From Aquiflexum sp041751335 (GTDB taxonomy: Bacteria > Bacteroidota > Bacteroidia > Cytophagales > Cyclobacteriaceae): a DNA stretch of 60,111 bases. The notes under the pieces were generated by a model that saw nothing but the letters and a program-made list of their open reading frames with translations, was not told the origin of the DNA and did no database searches. Shown here piece by piece: positions 53,741 through 60,111 of the stretch (position 1 is the stretch's first letter; every line of letters begins with the position of its first letter). The translations under genes and the position numbers were made by a program. The stretch lies in assembly GCF_041751335.1 (NCBI RefSeq), contig NZ_JBGSXS010000034.1, forward strand, positions 1-60,111, given 5' to 3'.

Positions 53741-54448
53741 ATGAAAAAAATTTTCGTACTTTTTGCACTCACCCTTATGCTCCTTCCGATATATTCGGAA
53801 GCACAGGTGCGTGTGTTATCCGAAAATATTGAATTCAATGGAAAGATAGGTACCGCTCAGCGCAAATCTCTTATTATTCAAAATCTAAGTACCCAACCTG
53901 TTGGCTACAGTCTCAAATTCCTACGTGGAAATATCGGGTCTTCACAAAACATAAAACTTTGCATTGCTGACAAATGCCTCGATCCGAAAAGGGAGATGGC
54001 AAAAATCCAGTTAATGCTAGCCCCAGGGGAAATATTTACAGATATGTATTTGGAGTTTGATTTAGGTATTACAGAGACCAAGGGGAATTTTGACCTTCAT
54101 TTTACCAATACAGAAAATATCAGGGATGTTTTTGTCATTGAAGCCGTATATGAAGTATTCAATCCCAGTGTTGAAGAAACCAACCATAAGGACATTTCAC
54201 TAGGCAGTGTTTATCCCAATCCTAGTAATAGGATTGCCCAAATAGATTATGAATTCAAAAATCCAAAAGCATTAGCAAAAATCACAATCAATAGCTTCAT
54301 AGGTAATCCAGTGGCTGAATACCGATTAGACCCAGCCACAAAAAGTCTTGTCATTAACGTGGCAGACCTCCATCCAGGTGTTTATTTTTATACCTTATTT
54401 GTTGACAACAAAAATATAGTTACCAAAAAACTCGTTGTCAAGAAGTAA
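53741..54448 (+). CDS. T9SS cargo protein with type A sorting domain
   Basis: A 235-residue protein. Signal peptide ending near YSEAQ; mature residues 22-145 form one beta-sandwich domain (RKSLIIQNLSTQPVGYSLKF) containing one CIADKC pair. The last 75 residues are the type A sorting domain: SLGSVYPNPSNRIAQIDYEF, then ITINSFIGNPV, GVYFYTLFVDNK and KKLVVKK. The Por machinery exports such proteins across the outer membrane. Function of the passenger is unknown. Confidence 0.9.
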   Translation: MKKIFVLFALTLMLLPIYSEAQVRVLSENIEFNGKIGTAQRKSLIIQNLSTQPVGYSLKFLRGNIGSSQNIKLCIADKCLDPKREMAKIQLMLAPGEIFTDMYLEFDLGITETKGNFDLHFTNTENIRDVFVIEAVYEVFNPSVEETNHKDISLGSVYPNPSNRIAQIDYEFKNPKALAKITINSFIGNPVAEYRLDPATKSLVINVADLHPGVYFYTLFVDNKNIVTKKLVVKK

Positions 54449-54472
54449 GCAGACCCTACGGATATCGATAAA

Positions 54473-54503
54473 TTGGATTAGTATGAATATTCCCTTATAT
54501 TTG
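54473..54503 (+). promoter_or_regulatory. Promoter of the bamD operon
   Basis: TTG (54473-54475), a 20-bp spacer and TATATTTG (54496-54503) match the Bacteroidetes -33/-7 pattern. The ATG at 54518 follows at 15 bp. Confidence 0.6.
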
Positions 54504-54517
54504 CGCCTCGAAAAATA

Positions 54518-55450
54518 ATGAAAAACCTTACTCCATTAATTCTCCTTTTGTTCTCATTGGCAACTTCTTCTTGTGGGCAATTCTATAAATTAGAGAAAAG
54601 CACTAATTGGGAAGAACTCTACGAATCCGCCAATACGTATTACAATGCCGGAGAATATAGCAAAGCAATAATTTTATACGACAAGGTCCTTCCCGTTATT
54701 AGAGGTAGTGAGAAAGCAGAACTTGCAGATTTCAATTATGCCTATAGTCATTTTAGAATGAAAAGGTATATTGAAGCCGCGGGTTACTTCAATACATTCT
54801 ACCAAACTTACAATAGAAGTCCGCTTGCAGAAGAAGCATTATTTATGAATGCTTATTCACTGTATCTTGATGCACCGGATTATAATCTTGATCAAAAAAG
54901 CAGTCATGATGCAGTAAATGCCATTCAACTGTTTATCAGTAGATTTCCAGAATCAGATTCCTTCGAAAGGGCTACTGCGATGATCGATGACCTTCAGATA
55001 AGATTTGAAGAAAAAGCCTATCAGGAATCCTTGCTTTATCTGAAATTAACAGAAGGATTATATCCAGGAGAATTTTATCGGGCTTGCATTATCAATTTCC
55101 AGAATTTTGCAAAAAATTACCCTGATAGTAAACACAATGAAGAATTGGGATTCAAATTAGTGGAAGTAACCTTGGCTTATGGTGAGCGAAGTGTCTTTGA
55201 CAAAAAGGAAGAAAGGCTTAATGATGTGTCCAAATATGCGGATCAGTTTAAAAGAAGATATCCTGAAAGTAAATATTTAGGAAGCATAGAAACATTGATC
55301 AAAAAATCCCAAACTGAACTTGTAGCTCACCTAAAAGTAAAAAAGGAATATGAGGAACAATTGGCAAAAGCCAAATTAGATGCTGATGCAGCCAAAATAA
55401 ATCAACCTGAAGCTACTACAGAATTAACAACAGAAATTAAAAATAACTAA
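54518..55450 (+). CDS. bamD: Outer-membrane protein assembly factor BamD
   Basis: A 310-residue lipoprotein; signal ends at TSSC (Cys19), so the mature protein is on the periplasmic face of the outer membrane. Tetratricopeptide-like repeats follow: YESANTYYNAGEYSKAIILYDKV, ADFNYAYSHFRMKRYIEAAGYF and EEALFMNAYSLYLD. Length and repeat pattern match BamD, which helps BamA fold barrels. The C-terminal 50 residues are charged and coiled-coil-like. rpoZ follows after seven bases. Confidence 0.92.
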   Translation: MKNLTPLILLLFSLATSSCGQFYKLEKSTNWEELYESANTYYNAGEYSKAIILYDKVLPVIRGSEKAELADFNYAYSHFRMKRYIEAAGYFNTFYQTYNRSPLAEEALFMNAYSLYLDAPDYNLDQKSSHDAVNAIQLFISRFPESDSFERATAMIDDLQIRFEEKAYQESLLYLKLTEGLYPGEFYRACIINFQNFAKNYPDSKHNEELGFKLVEVTLAYGERSVFDKKEERLNDVSKYADQFKRRYPESKYLGSIETLIKKSQTELVAHLKVKKEYEEQLAKAKLDADAAKINQPEATTELTTEIKNN

Positions 55451-55457
55451 TCATATT

Positions 55458-55775
55458 ATGGCAGTTAATCCATCAATTATCACAAGGGATTTGGATAAAG
55501 TTTCCGACCCAACTGGCAACCTTTATGAATCTATCCACATTGTCTCCCAAAGAGCAAAGCAGATATCTTCAACCATGAAGGAAGAGTTGAACAACAAACT
55601 TTCTGAATTTGCTTCTACTGTAGATAACCTTGAAGAGGTTTTTGAAAATAAAGAGCAGATTGAAATCTCCAAATTCTATGAAAGAATGCCAAAGCCTACA
55701 AATTTGGCAATGGAGGAATTTATGGAAGGAAAATTATATTACAGACATCCTGACACAACACCTGAAGGAGAATAA
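55458..55775 (+). CDS. rpoZ: RNA polymerase omega subunit
   Basis: A 105-residue protein. It starts MAVNPSIITRDLDKV, then GNLYESIHIVSQRAKQIS, matching the Bacteroidota omega core, with an acidic C-terminus (FENKEQIEIS, then ERMPKPTNLAMEEF). Omega holds the beta' subunit and is in the conserved position between bamD and coaBC. Its TAA shares one base with the coaBC start (55775). Confidence 0.93.
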   Translation: MAVNPSIITRDLDKVSDPTGNLYESIHIVSQRAKQISSTMKEELNNKLSEFASTVDNLEEVFENKEQIEISKFYERMPKPTNLAMEEFMEGKLYYRHPDTTPEGE

Positions 55776-56983
55776 TGCAACTTAGGGGCAAACGGATTTT
55801 ACTTGGTATTACGGGTAGTATTGCAGCATATAAAACTGCAAGCCTCACACGTTTATTGGTCAAAGAAGGAGCGGAAGTACAGGTTATCATGAGTACTTCC
55901 GCTCTTGATTTTATTACGCCCCTAACTTTAGCCACACTTTCCAAAAATCCGGTACATCATCAATTTTATGATGCCAAAACAGGAGTCTGGACCAATCACG
56001 TTGATTTAGGTCTCTGGGCTGATTTATTTTTGATTGCCCCAATTTCAGCAAATACCTTATCCAAATTGGCAAATGGAATTTGCGACAATCTCATGGCTGC
56101 CATATACCTCTCGGCGCGATGCCCGGTGATGGTTGCACCCGCCATGGATTTGGACATGTACCAACATCCCTCGGTCAGAAAAAATCTTGAAACCATCCTT
56201 TCATTCGGCAATATTATTCTCGACGCAGAGGAAGGAGAGCTTGCAAGTGGTCTTTCGGGACTGGGAAGAATGATGGAACCTGAACATATTCTTGAACATG
56301 TCATTTCCCATTTTTCAAAAAAACAGGCCTTCAAAGGAAAGAAAGTATTGTTGACGTCCGGACCTACTCAGGAAGCCTTAGATCCAGTACGATTTATCAG
56401 TAATCATTCCTCCGGTAAAATGGGTGCAGCTTTGGCAGATGCATTTGCTTCCGAAGGCGCTGAAGTTCATCTTGTTCTGGGAGTTGGTGCAAAAAAGCCC
56501 AACAATCCTAATATCAGAATTTATCCGGTACGCAGTGCAAAGGACATGCATCAAGCTGCAGCCAATCTTCATCCTAAAATGGACATCAGTGTATTCGCTG
56601 CTGCTGTGGCAGATTATGCCCCACGAAATGCCGCCACTGAAAAAATTAAAAAAGAAGGTGAAGGAATGACCTTGGATTTGGTTAAAAATGTGGATATCGC
56701 CCTTTCATTAGGTAAAGAAAAACTTCCCCATCAAATCCATATCGGCTTTGCACTTGAAACGGAAAATGAAGAATTCCATGCCAAATCTAAACTTGAAAGA
56801 AAGAATTTTGACCTGATTGTCCTCAACTCAATGAAAGATACTGGCGCCGGCTTTCAGTTGGATACCAACAAAGTAAGTCTCTTTTTTGCTGACGGTATAT
56901 CAGTGGTTTCTGAAGTACTCCCCAAAAAACAAATAGCAGAAATGATCTTGGAAGGGATAAAAAATCTTCCTGTTAAAATCTGA
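55775..56983 (+). CDS. coaBC: Bifunctional phosphopantothenoylcysteine decarboxylase/synthase
   Basis: A 402-residue cytoplasmic enzyme of coenzyme A synthesis. The CoaC part (1-185) has GITGSIAAYKTASL, the active-site His in NHVDLGLWAD, APISANTLSKLANG and MVAPAMDLDMY. The CoaB part from 188 has TSGPTQEALDPVRFISNHSSGKMG and VFAAAVADYAPRN. It joins cysteine to phosphopantothenate and decarboxylates the product. It overlaps rpoZ by one base. Confidence 0.96.
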   Translation: MQLRGKRILLGITGSIAAYKTASLTRLLVKEGAEVQVIMSTSALDFITPLTLATLSKNPVHHQFYDAKTGVWTNHVDLGLWADLFLIAPISANTLSKLANGICDNLMAAIYLSARCPVMVAPAMDLDMYQHPSVRKNLETILSFGNIILDAEEGELASGLSGLGRMMEPEHILEHVISHFSKKQAFKGKKVLLTSGPTQEALDPVRFISNHSSGKMGAALADAFASEGAEVHLVLGVGAKKPNNPNIRIYPVRSAKDMHQAAANLHPKMDISVFAAAVADYAPRNAATEKIKKEGEGMTLDLVKNVDIALSLGKEKLPHQIHIGFALETENEEFHAKSKLERKNFDLIVLNSMKDTGAGFQLDTNKVSLFFADGISVVSEVLPKKQIAEMILEGIKNLPVKI

Positions 56984-57021
56984 CTACTGAATTATCGTTA
57001 TCTTTAAAGATAAAATTCAAT

Positions 57022-57924
57022 ATGCGGATATTCTTAATTACCCTTTTTTTCTTTTTCACCCTCATTCAAGGATTCAGCCAAGAATTGAATTTCACGGTCA
57101 TCATCAACAGTGACAGGGCAAGGACCCAAGAAACTGCCATTTTTGAAGACATGAAAGTCAATTTTGAGCAATTCCTAAATGGCAGGTCTTGGACAGGTGA
57201 CCAATTCCAACCCACAGAAAGGATCAAAGGAAACATGCTGATCACCATCAGCGACATGCCTCAAGTTGGATTTTATAATGCGACGGTTCAGGTCCAAACT
57301 GTCCGACCGGTATTTGGAACCAATTATGAATCACTCGTCATGAACTTCATAGACCGCAACTGGTCTTTTGAATTTATTCTTTCTCAACCTTTGGAGTTCA
57401 ACAGATTTTCTTTTCTCAATAATATAAGTTCTTTACTAGCCTACTATGCCTATATTTCGTTGGGATTTGACTATGATAGTTTTGCTTTGAGAGGGGGAGA
57501 TTCATACTTTGAAATCGCCAATACCATAGTCAACAATGCCCAACAAACCCAAAGGCCGGGATGGGGCTCCAACCCAAATGATAGAAGAAACCGATATTGG
57601 TTGATCAATGATATTTATACATCTTCTGTCTTTGCTCCAATAAGGGAAGCTGTCTACCTCTACCACAGAAAGGGCCTAGATATTATTATTTCCAACCCAC
57701 AAGAAGCCTACAAGAATATAGTGGAAGCCATACGTTTGGTGGTACAGGCAAACCAAGCCCAGCCCAACAGTATATTCACTATTGCATTTATTGATGCCAA
57801 AGGCGATGAAATCAGCAAGATTCTTAAAAATGCCCCAAAAGAAATCCGAGAAGAAGCAGTGGAACTGCTATTGAAGGTAGATCCAAATAATGCAAGAAGA
57901 TACAATGATCTCCTCAAGGGTTAA
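57022..57924 (+). CDS. DUF4835 secreted protein (PorD-like)
   Basis: A 300-residue protein with signal peptide ending near GFSQ. The mature part has LNFTVIINSDRARTQE, then FEDMKVNFEQFLNGRSWTGDQF, ERIKGNMLITISD and FDYDSFALRGGDSYF, the DUF4835 pattern. The name PorD in the type IX system is used for this family, but I am only moderately sure of the link. It is in its conserved position between coaBC and recN. Confidence 0.85.
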   Translation: MRIFLITLFFFFTLIQGFSQELNFTVIINSDRARTQETAIFEDMKVNFEQFLNGRSWTGDQFQPTERIKGNMLITISDMPQVGFYNATVQVQTVRPVFGTNYESLVMNFIDRNWSFEFILSQPLEFNRFSFLNNISSLLAYYAYISLGFDYDSFALRGGDSYFEIANTIVNNAQQTQRPGWGSNPNDRRNRYWLINDIYTSSVFAPIREAVYLYHRKGLDIIISNPQEAYKNIVEAIRLVVQANQAQPNSIFTIAFIDAKGDEISKILKNAPKEIREEAVELLLKVDPNNARRYNDLLKG

Positions 57925-57970
57925 GATCAATTTTTATTAGATTTGTCAGTCTTTCCATTTTAAATAAATC

Positions 57971-59623
57971 ATGCTCAAATCCCTAACCATTACCAATTAT
58001 GCTTTGATCCAAAGTCTGGAAATGGAACCAAATATATCTCTGAACATGATCACCGGCGAAACAGGTGCCGGTAAGTCCATTATGCTGGGGGCAGTAGGAC
58101 TTTTATTGGGAAACAGGGCGGATACCAAGGCCTTGCTTGACATGGACAAAAAGTGTGTCGTTGAAGGAAATTTCTCTATTCAAAATTATGGATTGGAAGA
58201 TTTTTTCAAAAAGGAAGACTTGGATTTTGAGAAAGAATCAATTATACGAAGAGAAATAAGCCCCTCAGGAAAATCACGGGCATTTATCAATGATACCCCG
58301 GTAAAGTTGGAAACACTCAAAGACCTAGGGAAATTTTTGATGGATATTCATTCCCAACACGATAACCTTCAGATAGGCGAAGGAGAATATCAGCTTGGTT
58401 TGGTAGATGCATTTTCAAAGAGTATAATAGAAAAATCAGCCTATAACGCTGCATTTAAGATTTTTCAAGAGAAGAAGAAAGCATTAGATAAATTATCCCA
58501 CGAGGCTCTTGAACTCAAAAAAGAAGCTGATTTCAATAAATTCCAATTAGAAGAACTTTCTGGTTTGAGATTGGTGGAAAGTGAACAGGAGGAATTGGAA
58601 AATGAACAGGAGATCCTCGAAAATGCAGAGGATATCAAATCCAAAATCCAAGAGATACTTTCTCAGTTGGAAAATGAAGAATTTGGTGGATTAAAGACAT
58701 TGGCATTGGCCAACCAAGGCATTCTCCAATTGACCAGATTTGCCCATAAATTTGAACCCTATGGTGAAAGGTTCAAAAGTGTTTTGATCGAGTTGAAAGA
58801 CATTGCTGCAAGTTTGGAGGCAGAAGATGCACTCATTGAAGTGGACTTTGAGAAACTGGAAACGATAAGGGAAAGGTTGAGCAAAATCTATCACCTTCAA
58901 CAAAAACATGGAATTGATTCCGTCGAAGGATTGATGGTGTTGGAAAGGGAATTGGCCGACAAGGTCTTTCAGGTGGAAAATCTTGATGATGCGTTGGAGA
59001 AGCTTCAAATAGAAAAAAATCTGGCAGAGAAGGATTTACTTGAAAAAGGTGACTTATTGTCAAAAAGGCGTATTGCTTCCTTTCAGCCTTTTTCAAAGGA
59101 ACTTTCCTCACTACTTCATCAACTGGGTATGGAGAACGCTCAAATTGAATTTACCAATGAGAAAACCCAACCAACAAAAAATGGGCTTGATAAAATAGAT
59201 ATCCTTTTTTCAGCCAACAAAGGGGTCAAACCACAAGTCCTTAAACAAGTAGCTTCCGGTGGGGAGTTTTCCCGTTTGATTTTCGCCATCAAATACATCA
59301 TGGCAGATAAAATGGCTCTTCCTACACTAATCTTTGATGAAATTGATACAGGAGTCTCTGGTGAAGTTGCACTGCAAATGGTCCGTATGATGCAGGAAAT
59401 CGCCAAAAAGCATCAGGTAATCTGTATCAGTCACCTCCCCCAAGTTGCCGCCAAAGGCGATCAACATTACTTTGTCTACAAGGACAGCAGTTCCGAAAAA
59501 ACCATAAGCAAGATCAAGTTGCTTCAAGGAGAAGAAAGAATCCTGGAAATCGCCAAAATGATAGCCGGAGAAAAACCATCCAATACTGCGTTTGAAAGCG
59601 CCAGGGAGTTGTTGGAGAGGTAG
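57971..59623 (+). CDS. recN: DNA repair ATPase RecN
   Basis: A 550-residue SMC-like protein that helps repair double-strand breaks. Walker A is GETGAGKSIMLG (residues 29-40), the HSQHDN segment near 128 is a RecN hallmark, then a coiled coil (160-370), the ABC signature SGGEFSRLIFAIK and Walker B LIFDEIDTGVSG near the C-terminus, then ISHLPQVAAKGD. Length is normal. A TAGATTTG box sits at 57938-57945. Confidence 0.96.
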   Translation: MLKSLTITNYALIQSLEMEPNISLNMITGETGAGKSIMLGAVGLLLGNRADTKALLDMDKKCVVEGNFSIQNYGLEDFFKKEDLDFEKESIIRREISPSGKSRAFINDTPVKLETLKDLGKFLMDIHSQHDNLQIGEGEYQLGLVDAFSKSIIEKSAYNAAFKIFQEKKKALDKLSHEALELKKEADFNKFQLEELSGLRLVESEQEELENEQEILENAEDIKSKIQEILSQLENEEFGGLKTLALANQGILQLTRFAHKFEPYGERFKSVLIELKDIAASLEAEDALIEVDFEKLETIRERLSKIYHLQQKHGIDSVEGLMVLERELADKVFQVENLDDALEKLQIEKNLAEKDLLEKGDLLSKRRIASFQPFSKELSSLLHQLGMENAQIEFTNEKTQPTKNGLDKIDILFSANKGVKPQVLKQVASGGEFSRLIFAIKYIMADKMALPTLIFDEIDTGVSGEVALQMVRMMQEIAKKHQVICISHLPQVAAKGDQHYFVYKDSSSEKTISKIKLLQGEERILEIAKMIAGEKPSNTAFESARELLER

Positions 59624-59701
59624 GAAGTTGACAAAGAAGCGCTATTTGATTTTTCTTGGATGCTTTTCTAAGGATCGATAGTGTCAAAGGCTTCTCCTTG
59701 T

Positions 59702-60111
59702 CATTTCGACGGCAAGTCTAGTCCGCCGTGGTGGAAGAAATCTGTCCAGCCTTTAGATATCCAGACCTCTAATTTCGGACCAATGACGTAATCGAAGCGG
59801 GCCCGTCACCCTGACGAAGGAAGGGTCTCATGTGGATCAGAAAATGAAAGATATAAACATAAAAAGAACCTTTGGAGATCCCTCGTGCCTACCAATGACA
59901 GATTTCTTAACTGCCGTCACCCTTCTCCCGATCGGATATCGGGAGAAGGGTCTCTCGAGGATCAGGAAATGTATTATAAACATAAATAGGACCTCTGGAG
60001 ATTCTTCGTACCTCAGAATGACGGCTGCCTAGGGGGTAACTTGATGTCATTCCTTTTCTGAACATTTTAAAAATGTTGGGGACTCGGGATGACGAGAAAC
60101 CCAATGTCATT
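59702..60111. repeat. Interspersed repeats, copies C1 and C2 (continuing past the window)
   Basis: The 488-bp stretch 59624-60111 has no gene. From GTCATTTCGACGG (59700-59712) the upstream module of copy B recurs. Copy C1 (about 59779-59900) has CCCGTCACCCTGACGAAGG, then GGAGATCCCTCGTGCC. Copy C2 (about 59911-60094) has CCGTCACCCTTCTCCCGAT, a CCGATCGGATATCGG palindrome, GAGATTCTTCGTACCTCAG, AATGACGG, GATGTCATT and TGTTGGGGACTCGGGATGAC. The tail ends with GTCATT at the window end. Confidence 0.85.

Overview
The window looks like chromosomal DNA from a member of the Bacteroidota, most likely order Cytophagales and probably family Cyclobacteriaceae (Algoriphagus/Belliella-like). The family assignment is inference. 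The evidence is: AT-rich intergenic DNA with few Shine-Dalgarno sites and Bacteroidetes-type -7 boxes (TAnnTTTG); a protein with a type IX secretion C-terminal sorting domain; a TonB-dependent receptor paired with a DUF4249 lipoprotein; DUF3078, DUF4835 and DUF5687 proteins; a tmRNA with tag GETSYAMAA; and the gene order bamD-rpoZ-coaBC-DUF4835-recN. No plasmid, phage or insertion-sequence genes are visible.

Layout. 1-3.8 kb: end of a Gfo/Idh/MocA oxidoreductase, a sodium:solute symporter and a NagB-NagA fusion, probably an amino-sugar block. 3.8-6.5 kb: a lipoprotein, a stub of an outer-membrane barrel protein, and a Fic protein behind an array of 13-bp repeats. 6.8-11.5 kb: a Tat-exported oxidoreductase, a VOC protein, and a YdeP-type molybdoenzyme coupled to fdhD. 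11.8-20.4 kb: pepP, an M16 peptidase / O-methyltransferase / LysM transglycosylase run, a DUF3078 porin-like protein, dnaX interrupted at an A10 tract, and a DUF481-like protein. 20.4-22.8 kb: interspersed repeats, ssrA with a very strong terminator, and an AbiE-type toxin-antitoxin pair. 23-30.2 kb: a CE15-like esterase, an SDR, a SorAB-like sulfite dehydrogenase pair, a small protein, and a DUF5687 ABC exporter. 30.3-37.9 kb: a truncated nitroreductase, an FkbH-SGNH fusion, rarA, an SLC13 transporter, a PAS histidine kinase and a Tat-exported sugar-phosphate-isomerase-like protein. 38-44.3 kb: a tightly overlapping four-gene outer-membrane operon. 44.3-51.9 kb: MscS, a large propeller protein, mdh, a cNMP-binding protein and tilS. 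51.9-59.6 kb: an OstA-like protein, a T9SS cargo protein and the bamD-recN block. The window ends inside interspersed repeats.

How the genes work together. Most of the content is housekeeping (replication and repair: dnaX, rarA, recN; translation: tilS, ssrA; envelope: bamD, OstA-like, MltD-like). The best candidates for something unusual are: (i) dnaX, where the clamp-loader domains are in the initial frame and the tau tail can be reached only by a -1 shift at ten adenines; (ii) the Fic gene with a non-canonical catalytic motif and five copies of a 13-bp repeat in its promoter; (iii) the four-gene operon at 38.1-44.3 kb, which couples an STN-type TonB receptor, a DUF4249 lipoprotein and a protein that appears to carry a plug-like domain without a barrel; (iv) two unusual fusions (NagB-NagA and FkbH-SGNH); and (v) a composite interspersed repeat family with at least four copies here. 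All functional statements rest on reading motifs by eye; no database search was run.
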